Shown: in pieces, positions 8,416 to 15,403 of the stretch
Numbering within the stretch: position 1 is the first letter of the stretch
Layout of the letters: every line of letters begins with the position of its first letter
NCBI RefSeq assembly: GCF_947253225.1
Contig: NZ_CAMXYR010000034.1
Location: 1-15,957 of the forward strand
Direction: 5' to 3'
DNA from: an uncultured Anaerococcus sp.
GTDB lineage: Bacteria; Bacillota; Clostridia; Tissierellales; Peptoniphilaceae
Length of the DNA: 15,957 nt
Notes under the pieces: generated by a model
Databases searched by the model: none
What the model was told of the DNA's origin: nothing
Seen by the model: the letters and a program-made list of their open reading frames with translations, nothing else
Position numbers and translations under genes: made by a program

Positions 8416-8906
8416 CAAAGATTTCCTTTCAAGGTATCATTTTCTTTAGTTAAATCCATAACATGAACTTGAAGTCTTTTTACTTCATTCTTTAGTTTTT
8501 CTATTGTATCGTCAGAATTTTTGTGCTTGTCGAGTTTATTTTTAAGACTGAGTATCTCTTCTTGAAGATTATTTATTTTTTCTTTGCTTGTAGACTTTTC
8601 CTCAAGCAAAAACTCATTTTCATCTCTAAGTTTTTCTACTTCTTCCTTAACTTTAGGATATAGGCTTAAGGGTTCTTCGCTTTCTTCCTTTAGAGTATTA
8701 TAATCTTTGGCAAGCTTAAAGAGGTCGTCTGTGATGTTTACCCCAGCCAAAATCAACTGCCTATCAAAGGTTAGCCTACTAGATTTCACTTCTTGGATTT
8801 TTCTATCAAATATTTCTACTATCTCTTTTATATTTTCCTTGGCTTCATTTGTAACAAGGGTGTAATTTTTGCCATCTATTTGGACGTCAACTTTATATTC
8901 GCTCAA
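8415..8906 (-). CDS. zapA: ZapA-like cell division protein with extended coiled coil
   Basis: The first ~80 residues match the ZapA family, which bundles FtsZ protofilaments at the division site. They show an N-terminal strand region (YKVDVQIDGKNYTLVT) and the helix with LAGVNITDDLF. The remaining half (about 85-163) is a charged heptad-rich coiled coil. The total of 163 residues is about twice the ~85 of Bacillus ZapA, so the dimerisation helix seems lengthened. The only plausible start is a TTG with AGGAG 6 bases upstream. That Shine-Dalgarno sequence overlaps the pheT stop codon (TAG GAG), indicating translational coupling. The position after pheT is conserved in Firmicutes (pheST-zapA), which supports the call more than the sequence alone. 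Confidence 0.85.
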   Translation of the reverse strand: MSEYKVDVQIDGKNYTLVTNEAKENIKEIVEIFDRKIQEVKSSRLTFDRQLILAGVNITDDLFKLAKDYNTLKEESEEPLSLYPKVKEEVEKLRDENEFLLEEKSTSKEKINNLQEEILSLKNKLDKHKNSDDTIEKLKNEVKRLQVHVMDLTKENDTLKGNL

Positions 8907-8915
8907 GTATTACTC

Positions 8916-11303
8916 CTAACTACGCAAAACTATATCTTGTTTCTCTAATTCTTCTAGGATATTCTTCTCTATTCCAGAGATGTCCTTATCCTTTAAGGTT
9001 CTATCATTTGACCTATATAAAACCTTGTAAGAGATTGATTTTTTGCCCTTTTCCATGTGTTCGCCTGTATAGATATCAAATAAACAAATACCATCTACAA
9101 GACCACCACCATTTTCTCTTATAATATTTTCAACAAGGTCTGACTCTAAATCTCTAGCTACTACGAAAGAGTAATCTCTTTCAATAGCTGGATACTTGCC
9201 TATAGGCTTATATTTTTTCTCGATAATTCTTTTATCCTCTATCAAGGCTAGGTTTATTTCAAGAATTAAGGCTCCTTGGTCGATATCATATTCATCCCTT
9301 ACTGGGTAGGAAATCTCTCCCATAATACCGATTTTTGCCCCTGCAAAATAAATATCTGCACATCTTCCCGCATGAAAAGTTCTTACATTTTCATTAGCCT
9401 TATAGGTAAATCTATTGAAGCCTACACCTTTCATAACCTCTGTAAAGAAATCTTTTAGGTCGTAGAAGGTGTATGAACCATAAAGACCCATAGTTAGGGT
9501 CATATTTTCCTTAGGAAGTTTGTCAGAAGTTTTCTCGAAAGTCCTATCAAGCTCAAAAAATCTCATATCTTTTTGCCCATATTTGATATTTTTTCCTATA
9601 ACATCAAGCATAGATGGTATCTGAGTAGTTCTCATTACTGAATAATCTTCACCAAGTGGATTGATAAGTTTAATATAAGATCTTAGCTTTGAATCATCTT
9701 CTACCCCTAGCCTATCAAATTCTTTTGGAGAAATAAAGGAATAAGTTGCAAGTTCAGAGAATTTCTGACCGACAAGTTTATTCTTTAGATCATCCCTTAG
9801 TAGTCTTTTGCTAGACCTTTCCCCTCTTTTGAGGCTTGAAACTAGAGGTTTATTTTCAATGTTGCCCATCCCATAAAGTCTTACAACTTCTTCTATGAGA
9901 TCTGCTTCCATTTCAATATCGCTCCTAAAATAAGGAACCTTGACCCTGATTTTTTCTTCACCAACTTTTTCTACTTCAAATTCTAATAGTTCAAGATTTT
10001 TGATGGCTTCATCAAGTGTAAAGTCTACCCCTGTAAGCATATTCAATCTATTGAGTCTAAGGTCAAGGGATATTTCTTCCCTACTTTGTTTGCCCTCATC
10101 AAAAGATCCTCCTACTACTTCACCAATACCAAGGTCAGCTATCATTTTCATAGCTCTTTTTGATGCAAATTCTGCCATTTCTATTGGCACACCCTTCTCG
10201 AAGCGGCTGCTTGCCTCGCTTCTAAGACCAAGAGTCTTTGATGATTTTCTTATATTTGAAGCATCAAAATTTGCTGCTTCTAGGAGGATGTTTTTTGTTT
10301 CATTTGTAACTTCAGAATCCATCCCGCCCATTATTCCTGCAAGACCAATAGCTTCCTTACCATCAGCTATTACAAGCATTGATGAATCGAGTTTCCTGTC
10401 AGTTCCGTCAAGTGTTTTTAGGATTTCACCTTCCTTTGCATCTCTTACGATTATTTTTTTATCAGCTAGTTTATCAAGATCATAGGCGTGGAGGGGTTGA
10501 CCTGTTTCAAGCATAACAAAGTTTGTAATGTCAACAATATTGTTGATTGGTCGCATACCAGCAAGCATTAGGTAGTTTTGAAGCCATTGAGGAGATTTTT
10601 TGATTTTTATATTTTTTGCAACCCTTGCTACAAAACGCTCACAATTTTTGCTCTCAACTTGTATTCCTTTAGAATAATTTTTTATATCTTCATCATTTGC
10701 CTTGAAATCCAGGCTTGGGTAGGTGATTTTTTCACCAAAACTTGCCGCAGATTCTCTAGCCATTCCAATGATAGAAAGACAATCAGGTCTATTTGGAGTT
10801 ATTTCATATTCTATAACTGGTGTATTTGAAAAAAGGGCATCCACTGCTCTTGTTCCTGGCCTGAAGTCGCCCTCAAGAACAATAACTCCATCCCTAAGAT
10901 CTTTAGGGATAACAGAATCATCATAACCAAGTTCACTATAGGCTGTAAGCATACCTTGGGATACTATTCCAAAAAAGTCATGGTCTTCTATCACTGTCCC
11001 ATTATCAAGTTTAGTTCCAGAAGTAATCACCAAAAGATAATTCCCTTCTTTGGTATTTTTTGCATTAGTAATTATTGTTATAGGCTCATCTTCTCCAACA
11101 TCAATCTTCAAAACCTTGAGTCTATCAGCATTTGGATGTTTTTCTTGACTGAGTACATGACCTACCACAACTCCTTCTAGGTTACTTGTGTAAATATTTA
11201 CTTCCTCAACATGAGATCCAGTTTCTGATAGCCTATCTGTTATAGTCTTTAAGTCTTTGTCTAATTTTAAATAATCTTTTTGCCAAATTAAAGGTACTAA
11301 CAT
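8916..11303 (-). CDS. pheT: Phenylalanyl-tRNA synthetase beta subunit
   Basis: This is the beta chain of the alpha2-beta2 enzyme charging tRNA-Phe, full length at 795 residues. Domains in order: an N-terminal helical/OB-fold tRNA-binding domain (about 40-150, with VVVGHVLSQEKHPNADRLKV) and the linker ITPNRPDCLSIIGMARE (168-184). Then come the B3/B4 editing region (about 210-380, with NNIVDITNFVMLETGQPLHA), the B5 domain (about 405-480), a catalytic-like domain (about 490-690), and the C-terminal FDX-ACB anticodon-binding domain (about 703-795, with YPAIERDYSFVV). The ATG is preceded by a perfect AGGAGG that overlaps the pheS stop codon, so translation of the two subunits is coupled. Control is through the T-box upstream of pheS. 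Confidence 0.97.
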   Translation of the reverse strand: MLVPLIWQKDYLKLDKDLKTITDRLSETGSHVEEVNIYTSNLEGVVVGHVLSQEKHPNADRLKVLKIDVGEDEPITIITNAKNTKEGNYLLVITSGTKLDNGTVIEDHDFFGIVSQGMLTAYSELGYDDSVIPKDLRDGVIVLEGDFRPGTRAVDALFSNTPVIEYEITPNRPDCLSIIGMARESAASFGEKITYPSLDFKANDEDIKNYSKGIQVESKNCERFVARVAKNIKIKKSPQWLQNYLMLAGMRPINNIVDITNFVMLETGQPLHAYDLDKLADKKIIVRDAKEGEILKTLDGTDRKLDSSMLVIADGKEAIGLAGIMGGMDSEVTNETKNILLEAANFDASNIRKSSKTLGLRSEASSRFEKGVPIEMAEFASKRAMKMIADLGIGEVVGGSFDEGKQSREEISLDLRLNRLNMLTGVDFTLDEAIKNLELLEFEVEKVGEEKIRVKVPYFRSDIEMEADLIEEVVRLYGMGNIENKPLVSSLKRGERSSKRLLRDDLKNKLVGQKFSELATYSFISPKEFDRLGVEDDSKLRSYIKLINPLGEDYSVMRTTQIPSMLDVIGKNIKYGQKDMRFFELDRTFEKTSDKLPKENMTLTMGLYGSYTFYDLKDFFTEVMKGVGFNRFTYKANENVRTFHAGRCADIYFAGAKIGIMGEISYPVRDEYDIDQGALILEINLALIEDKRIIEKKYKPIGKYPAIERDYSFVVARDLESDLVENIIRENGGGLVDGICLFDIYTGEHMEKGKKSISYKVLYRSNDRTLKDKDISGIEKNILEELEKQDIVLRS

Positions 11304-11311
11304 ATTTCCTC

Positions 11312-12334
11312 CTAGAATTGTTCTATAAATCTCTTGTCATTGTCATAGAGAAGTCTAATATCATCGAGGCCATATTTGACCATGGCAATCCTATCAACTC
11401 CTAATCCAAAGGCGAATCCAGTATATTTTTCACTATCTATACCACAAGCCTCAAGCACTTTCGGATGAACCATTCCTCCACCCAAAAGTTCCATTGACCA
11501 GCCAGTATTTCCACAAGCAGGACATCCCTCGCCCTTACATATTGGGCAAGTTACATCTACTTCAAGAGATGGCTCAGTAAATGGGAAATGGTGGGGACGA
11601 TACCTCAACTTCATCTCATCCCCAAACATTTCTTTAATAAAAGTTTCTAAAGTAGACTTTAGATTTGCCATAGAGACATTCTCATCTACTACCAAACATT
11701 CCAGTTGATGAAACATTGGTGAGTGAGTTGCATCTACCTCATCATTTCTAAAAACCCTACCAGCAGAGACCATCTTTATTGGAAGTTTACCCTCGTTCAT
11801 TACCCTAATTTGCATACTAGATGTATGAGGACGTAGTAAGACATCTTTGTTGATATAGAAGGTATCTGATGTAGACCTTGCTGGATGATCTTCTGGTGAG
11901 TTTAGATCGTCAAATACGAACTTCACTGTATCTACTTCTGGTCCTTCAACAACATCAAAGCCCATATTCTGGAAGATTGATTCAAGCTCTTCCATAGTTT
12001 GGTTAATCACTGCAAAGTGGCCTGACTCAACCTTATCGAAGTGAGCAGTTACATCTATCTTTTCTTCCTTAACCCTTTCTTCCAACAATGCTTTTTGGAT
12101 TTCTTGTCTTTTTTTACTAAGAGATTTTTCTATTGCACCACTAGTTTGATTAATCAACTTCCCTGCCATAGGCTTTTCTTCATTAGAAAGTTTAGCTATA
12201 GATTTTTTTAAATCTGTGATTACACCCTTTTTTCCTAAATATTTAATTCTTAATTTCTCAAGATCATCAATAGACCTTGCTACTGTCAATTCACTGGTAA
12301 AAGTTTCTAAAACTTTTTTTAAATTCTCTTCCAT
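11312..12334 (-). CDS. pheS: Phenylalanyl-tRNA synthetase alpha subunit
   Basis: This is the catalytic alpha subunit, 340 residues. An N-terminal coiled coil (about 1-90) binds tRNA. The class II catalytic core follows, with motif 1 GFDVVEGPEV (125-134), motif 2 GRVFRNDEVDATHSPMFHQLE (192-212, of which RND is central) and motif 3 GFAFGLGVDRIAM (306-318). A CxxC...CxxC segment (263-274) precedes TGW, as in other Gram-positive PheS. I chose the ATG at 12334, which has GGAGG 5 bases upstream. The same frame stays open to 12418, but that stretch translates the T-box terminator and conserved T-box sequence (giving LRWYRR) and is not protein. pheT follows 8 bases after the stop. Confidence 0.97.
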   Translation of the reverse strand: MEENLKKVLETFTSELTVARSIDDLEKLRIKYLGKKGVITDLKKSIAKLSNEEKPMAGKLINQTSGAIEKSLSKKRQEIQKALLEERVKEEKIDVTAHFDKVESGHFAVINQTMEELESIFQNMGFDVVEGPEVDTVKFVFDDLNSPEDHPARSTSDTFYINKDVLLRPHTSSMQIRVMNEGKLPIKMVSAGRVFRNDEVDATHSPMFHQLECLVVDENVSMANLKSTLETFIKEMFGDEMKLRYRPHHFPFTEPSLEVDVTCPICKGEGCPACGNTGWSMELLGGGMVHPKVLEACGIDSEKYTGFAFGLGVDRIAMVKYGLDDIRLLYDNDKRFIEQF

Positions 12335-12348
12335 TTTTTCCTCCAAAT

Positions 12349-12376
12349 AAAAAAATCCGCCCTCAAAAGGACAGAT
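12349..12376 (-). terminator. T-box attenuator terminator upstream of pheS
   Basis: On the minus strand ATCTGTCC (12369-12376) pairs with GGGCGGAT (12355-12362) around a 6-base loop, 8 bp including G-U pairs, followed by a run of T. The same CTG and CC bases are needed for the competing antiterminator, so this stem forms when tRNA-Phe is charged and transcription stops before pheS. Confidence 0.9.
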
Positions 12377-12552
12377 ATTTCTGCGGTACCACCTTAATTG
12401 GTTTATAAATAAACCCACTCTTTGCTTTAACGAAAAGCTTAAACGTATCGACTACTTAATTCATCTCAAACTTCATCGGTGAATATCTCTAATCGTAACT
12501 TAAAAGGCTCTCAACATCCCTAATTTGCTGTATAAGAATAACTAAAGTCTTT
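12349..12552 (-). promoter_or_regulatory. T-box riboswitch sensing uncharged tRNA-Phe (pheST leader)
   Basis: The near-invariant T-box sequence AAGGTGGTACCGCAG lies at 12381-12395 (minus strand). Its AAGG and CAG pair with downstream CTG and CCTT to form the antiterminator, with TGGTACCG in the bulge that binds the tRNA acceptor end. Stem III is a 6-bp hairpin GGTTTA/TAAACC just before it. Stem II carries the AAGTAG element near 12450-12458 and a GCTTT/AAAGC hairpin. The base of stem I is AGACTTTA (12543-12550) with TGAAGTTT (12468-12475), 8 bp with two wobbles. The specifier-loop 3' side then reads ATATTCACCGA, giving a UUC Phe specifier at 12481-12483 followed by ACC, as is common. Uncharged tRNA-Phe should favour read-through into pheST and the downstream genes. 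The 5' base of stem I begins about 10 bases after the trmH-type gene ends. No convincing promoter is seen in between. Confidence 0.93.
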
Positions 12553-12560
12553 CCGAATCA

Positions 12561-13283
12561 TTAGCCTAGTATATTCATCATAATGCTTGCTGCTATGGCT
12601 GCATTTAAAGATTCAATCTCTCCTTGCATGGAAATTTTTATGAAATCATCAGTCATCTCTCTAATTTCATCGCTTAGACCATTGGCCTCATTCCCAATAG
12701 CAAGGATAATAGGCTTACTATCAAGCTTATAGTCTTTCGCCTCTATCCCGTCCATATCGCTAGCTAAAATTTTATAAGAACTCTTCATTTGTCTAATATC
12801 ATCTAGGGAAAGCTCTTTGATATTTGTTCTAAAAATCGAACCCATAGATGCCCTAAGAGTTTTTTCATTGTAGATATCTACACAAGCTTCTGTTAGGATA
12901 ATGTCTGAAAATCCAAAGGCTTCAGCCGACCTAATCATAGTTCCCATATTGCCAGGGTCATTGATGTGGTCGAGGAGAAGAACTTTTTCAGATTTTATAT
13001 CCTTGACTTTTTTCTTCCTAACAACTGCCCCAATCCCATCAGGTGCTTTTAGTTCAGTCAATTTAAGGTAGATATTCTTATCAAAGACAAACTCATCAAA
13101 TTTATTCTTGTAGGCTACTCCATCTTCTAAGAAGATAAAATCTATATCAGCAGATGAGCTTATAGCCTCATCCACTAATTTTCTAGATTCTATTACAAAC
13201 AAGTTTTCCTTATCTCGATATTTCTTTTTTCTAAGTCTTTTGATTAACTTAAACTTTGAGTTGGATACCGAATTTATTATCAT
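12561..13283 (-). CDS. SpoU/TrmH-family RNA 2'-O-methyltransferase
   Basis: SPOUT-superfamily SAM-dependent RNA ribose methyltransferase, 240 residues. An N-terminal substrate-binding domain (about 1-95, NSKFKLIKRLRKKKYRDKE...FVIES) is followed by the trefoil-knot catalytic domain with its three motifs: NDPGNMGTMIRSA (108-120), LAIGNEANGLS (194-204) and ESLNAAIAAS (224-233). It resembles YsgA, which also sits next to pheS in Bacillus; the target RNA (rRNA or tRNA) is not predictable here. I chose the ATG at 13283, whose product aligns with family N-termini. An in-frame TTG at 13301 would overlap rplT and has no ribosome-binding site. The ATG also lacks a clear Shine-Dalgarno sequence, so initiation may depend on ribosomes finishing rplT, whose stop is 7 bases upstream. 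Confidence 0.9.
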   Translation of the reverse strand: MIINSVSNSKFKLIKRLRKKKYRDKENLFVIESRKLVDEAISSSADIDFIFLEDGVAYKNKFDEFVFDKNIYLKLTELKAPDGIGAVVRKKKVKDIKSEKVLLLDHINDPGNMGTMIRSAEAFGFSDIILTEACVDIYNEKTLRASMGSIFRTNIKELSLDDIRQMKSSYKILASDMDGIEAKDYKLDSKPIILAIGNEANGLSDEIREMTDDFIKISMQGEIESLNAAIAASIMMNILG

Positions 13284-13285
13284 AG

Positions 13286-13302
13286 CTTGCTTATTTAGCA
13301 AG
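13286..13302 (-). other. Hairpin spanning the rplT stop, just before the methyltransferase start
   Basis: A 6-bp inverted repeat CTTGCT/AGCAAG with a 5-base loop covers the last rplT codons and its TAA, ending 2 bases before the methyltransferase ATG. No T-run follows, so it is not a terminator. A ribosome finishing rplT would open it, so a coupling role is possible but unproven. Confidence 0.4.
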
Positions 13303-13635
13303 TTCTACTAGTTTAGCAAATTCTTGTGGGTTGTTTACTGCAAGTTCAGCAAGCATCTTTCTGTTTATTTCGATGTTAGCTTTCTTTAGGCCACCCATAA
13401 GTTTTGAATAGCTAGTTCCATTAAGTCTTGCTGCTGCGTTAATTCTTGCAATCCAAAGTCTTCTGAAATCTCTTTTTCTGTGTTTTCTTCCGATATAAGC
13501 ATAGCTTAAAGATTTCATTACAGCTTGGTTAGCTGTCTTGAATAGAAGACTCTTAGAACCATAGTATCCTTTAGCTTGTCTTAATACTTTTCTGTGTCTT
13601 TTTTTTGCATTTACTGCTCTTTTTACTCTTGCCAT
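13291..13635 (-). CDS. rplT: 50S ribosomal protein L20
   Basis: At 114 residues this is the standard L20 length. It opens with the very basic MARVKRAVNAKKRHRKVLRQAKGYYG type N-terminal extension that binds 23S rRNA early in assembly. The globular domain follows (RLWIARINAAARLNGTSYSKLM and EINRKMLAELA). The ATG has AGGAGG 6 bases upstream. L20 is the known repressor of the infC-rpmI-rplT operon in Bacillus through its leader RNA, and a matching leader is present upstream of infC here. Confidence 0.98.
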   Translation of the reverse strand: MARVKRAVNAKKRHRKVLRQAKGYYGSKSLLFKTANQAVMKSLSYAYIGRKHRKRDFRRLWIARINAAARLNGTSYSKLMGGLKKANIEINRKMLAELAVNNPQEFAKLVELAK

Positions 13636-13645
13636 CTATGTCCTC

Positions 13646-13843
13646 CTATGCGCCTATCATTGTTCTAACTGTTTTGATTTCTGTTGATGCAACAGAAGTA
13701 GCTTTTCTTAGCCTTCTTTTTCTGTTTGGTGATTTTTTAGCTGTTAAGTGGCCCTTGTAAGCCTTTCTTCTCATAACTTTTCCACTGCCTGTAACTTTAA
13801 ATCTCTTAACCGCAGCTCTTCTTGTTTTATTTTTGTTTGCCAT
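13646..13843 (-). CDS. rpmI: 50S ribosomal protein L35
   Basis: This 65-residue basic protein is typical of L35 (KTRRAAVKRFKVTGSGKVMRRKAYKGHL...KSPNRKRRLRK). The ATG at 13843 with AAGGAGAG 4 bases upstream is the start. An in-frame GTG 21 bases further upstream only translates the ribosome-binding site. The gene begins 1 base after the infC stop, and its Shine-Dalgarno sequence lies inside the last infC codons. Confidence 0.97.
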   Translation of the reverse strand: MANKNKTRRAAVKRFKVTGSGKVMRRKAYKGHLTAKKSPNRKRRLRKATSVASTEIKTVRTMIGA

Positions 13844-13844
13844 A

Positions 13845-14363
13845 TTACTCTCCTTTTTCTTCACTAGGTTCTAAGAACATTACTAAAGATCTTCCTTCCA
13901 TTTTAGGGCTTTTTGTAACCTTGAAAGAATCTCCAAGCATGGTCTTAAATTTTTCCATCAACTCGAAACCTGGCTCTTTTCTGCCAAGCTCTCTTCCACG
14001 AAATCTTATAGAAACTTTTACTTTATCCCCGTTATTTAAGAATTTTTTACTTTGATTTGCCTTTGTTTGCAAGTCATTGTCTTCTATATTAAGAGAAAAT
14101 CTTGTTTCTTTTAGTTGAACGTTCTTTTGTTTCTTTCTATTTTCTTTATCTTTTTTCTCTTGATCGTATTTGAACTTTCCATAATCCATGATTCTGGTTA
14201 CTGGTGGTTTAGCATTTGGGCTCATCAAAACTAGGTCTAGTTTTCTATCATAAGCCATATCCAAAGCTTCTCTGTAGTCTACAATTCCTACTTGGTTACC
14301 ATTTTCATCAATCAGTCTTACTTGTTTAGCTCTAATTTCTTCATTTATTCTTAAATCTTTTAT
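13845..14363 (-). CDS. infC: Translation initiation factor IF-3, with a non-canonical AUA start
   Basis: IF-3 binds the 30S subunit, checks start codons and initiator tRNA, and prevents premature 50S joining. From the proposed start the protein has 172 residues, normal for the family. The N-domain (about 1-70) has RINEEIRAKQVRLID and GIVDYREALDMAYDRKLDLVLMSPNA; the lysine-rich linker is about 66-85; the C-domain is about 86-168 (KVSIRFRGRELG). The frame has no ATG, GTG or TTG between the upstream in-frame TGA and a TTG at 14264, which would delete the first 33 conserved residues. An ATA at 14361-14363 lies exactly 7 bases after GGAGG and gives the expected N-terminus. Rare AUU-type starts are known for infC in other bacteria and let IF-3 repress its own translation. 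rpmI follows after 1 base. Confidence 0.95.
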   Translation of the reverse strand: MKDLRINEEIRAKQVRLIDENGNQVGIVDYREALDMAYDRKLDLVLMSPNAKPPVTRIMDYGKFKYDQEKKDKENRKKQKNVQLKETRFSLNIEDNDLQTKANQSKKFLNNGDKVKVSIRFRGRELGRKEPGFELMEKFKTMLGDSFKVTKSPKMEGRSLVMFLEPSEEKGE

Positions 14364-14370
14364 AAGTATA

Positions 14371-14375
14371 CCTCC
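14371..14375 (-). promoter_or_regulatory. infC Shine-Dalgarno sequence that fixes the AUA start
   Basis: GGAGG on the minus strand sits 7 bases before the ATA at 14363. The other in-frame ATA at 14369 is only 1 base away and cannot be used. No other candidate initiation site exists in this frame near the IF-3 N-terminus. Confidence 0.85.
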
Positions 14376-14387
14376 GTGTATTCACAT

Positions 14388-14412
14388 AAAAAAAGCGGGC
14401 ACAAAGTACCCG
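14388..14412 (-). terminator. Attenuator terminator in the infC leader
   Basis: On the minus strand CGGGT (14408-14412) pairs with GCCCG (14396-14400) around a 7-base loop, followed by seven T. The stem is short but GC-rich. Its 5' arm is also part of a competing long-range helix, which makes it a regulated attenuator. Confidence 0.82.
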
Positions 14413-14494
14413 TTCCAATTTTAATTTATAGTTAAAATTATTAACCTACAAACCATAGTCGGCAGGTGAGTTGGGTACTTCTTTGTTGTCTATG
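14388..14494 (-). promoter_or_regulatory. L20-type autoregulatory leader of infC-rpmI-rplT
   Basis: The untranslated leader starts about 7 bases after the infC promoter. On the minus strand AAGTACCC (14473-14480) is exactly complementary to GGGTACTT (14404-14411), an 8-bp helix that would sequester the 5' arm of the terminator at 14388-14412. Between the two arms are a hairpin CCTGC/GTAGG (14445-14466) and an 8-bp hairpin AATTTTAA/TTAAAATT (14417-14439). This antiterminator-versus-terminator arrangement in front of infC matches the L20 leader of Firmicutes, where excess L20 binds the leader and causes early termination. The L20-binding element was assigned by position and structure, not by covariance search. 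Confidence 0.85.
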
Positions 14495-14500
14495 TCGTAT

Positions 14501-14529
14501 ATAGTACCTCAACTTTAATAATTTGTCAA
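14501..14529 (-). promoter_or_regulatory. infC operon promoter
   Basis: On the minus strand there is TTGACA (14524-14529), a 17-base spacer and TACTAT (14501-14506), a near-perfect sigma-A promoter. The -35 box is only 4 bases past the stop codon of the DegV gene. There is no terminator between them, so DegV transcripts probably run into the leader as well. Confidence 0.88.
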
Positions 14530-14533
14530 TACT

Positions 14534-15388
14534 TTATTCTACTTTTAAATAAACTACTGCAAAGGCCTTACTGCCTGCGTGAACCCCTATAACTGAGCCC
14601 AATACTGTCTTATGATAGCCTTGAGACTTTTCAACCAAATCTCTAGCTTCTTTCTCAAAAATCTCGCCTATATTCTCGTTTTTACCATAGACAAGACCGA
14701 GATAGTATTTTTTACAGCCCTTAAGGTCTTCCCTTACTCTTTCTATAATATCTGACAAAGCCTTTGTTTCTTTTCTCTTTAATTTTATAAGAGCAATCTT
14801 ACCTTCTTCATTTAGCATAAGCTCTGGTTTTAAATCTAATATCCCAGCGGTCTTGGCAAATATTCCACCTGCCCTGCCCCCTTTTTTGAGATTAGTTAGG
14901 CTATCAAGCCAAATATATAACTTTTTATTAGCTTTTGTTTCCTCAATTTTTTGGCAAATATAGGAAAAATCTTCCCCACCCCTTATTAGTTGACTAGCAA
15001 AGGATACAAACAGCCCTTCTCCAATTGATGCAAGCTTAGTATCATAAACCTTAATATTTTCGTACTCACTTGCTACCATTTCACAAATTTGATGGGTTGC
15101 AGAAAGCCCCGAGCTTACCGTGAAACATAAAATCTTAGTAAAGCCTTGGTCAAAAATTTTATCAAACATCTCTTTGAAATCTCCAGGAGATGGAGCAGAA
15201 GATTTTGCCAAGTTATCTTTATTTAATTCGTTAAACTTGTTAACCTCATCTAAGTTTATGTCTATTTCATCCTTATAATACTTTCCATTTAGGTTTACAT
15301 AAAGAGGCATCACAAACACTTCTTCAAGTTCTCTTAATTCTTTTGGTAAGTCAGCGGTCGAGTCTGTTAGTATCGCTATTTTTTCCAT
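14534..15388 (-). CDS. DegV-family fatty-acid-binding protein (FakB-like)
   Basis: This 284-residue cytoplasmic protein is full length for DegV/FakB. These proteins bind a long-chain fatty acid and, with the kinase FakA, present it for phosphorylation so exogenous fatty acids enter phospholipids. Motifs seen: IAILTDSTADLP (4-15), SSAPSPGDF (63-71, the TSxPSP-type loop), VSSGLSATHQ (91-100), VYDTKLASIGEG (114-125), LTNLKKGGRAGG (164-175) and GVHAGSKAFAVVY (268-280). The Ser, Arg and His in these loops match residues that contact the carboxylate in the family. The ATG has AGGAG 5 bases upstream, and the gene lies 15 bases after the MarR gene. FakA is not in the window, so the ligand and pathway are inferred from the family. 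Confidence 0.93.
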   Translation of the reverse strand: MEKIAILTDSTADLPKELRELEEVFVMPLYVNLNGKYYKDEIDINLDEVNKFNELNKDNLAKSSAPSPGDFKEMFDKIFDQGFTKILCFTVSSGLSATHQICEMVASEYENIKVYDTKLASIGEGLFVSFASQLIRGGEDFSYICQKIEETKANKKLYIWLDSLTNLKKGGRAGGIFAKTAGILDLKPELMLNEEGKIALIKLKRKETKALSDIIERVREDLKGCKKYYLGLVYGKNENIGEIFEKEARDLVEKSQGYHKTVLGSVIGVHAGSKAFAVVYLKVE

Positions 15389-15403
15389 ATTTTCTCCTAT
15401 TTG

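Noticed and set aside
9940..10485. A 181-codon open frame on the plus strand
   Set aside because: It lies wholly inside pheT on the opposite strand, is rich in Ser/Ile/Phe as antisense frames of A/T-rich genes are, and shows no motif. The other plus-strand frames (for example in argS, mutS2 and pheT) were rejected for the same reason.
12335..12418. A 28-residue N-terminal extension of PheS (start at 12418)
   Set aside because: The extension translates the T-box conserved sequence and terminator. The ATG at 12334 has a good GGAGG and gives the family N-terminus.
13844..13864. A GTG start adding seven residues to L35
   Set aside because: The added residues are the translated Shine-Dalgarno region; MANKNKT is the family-typical start.
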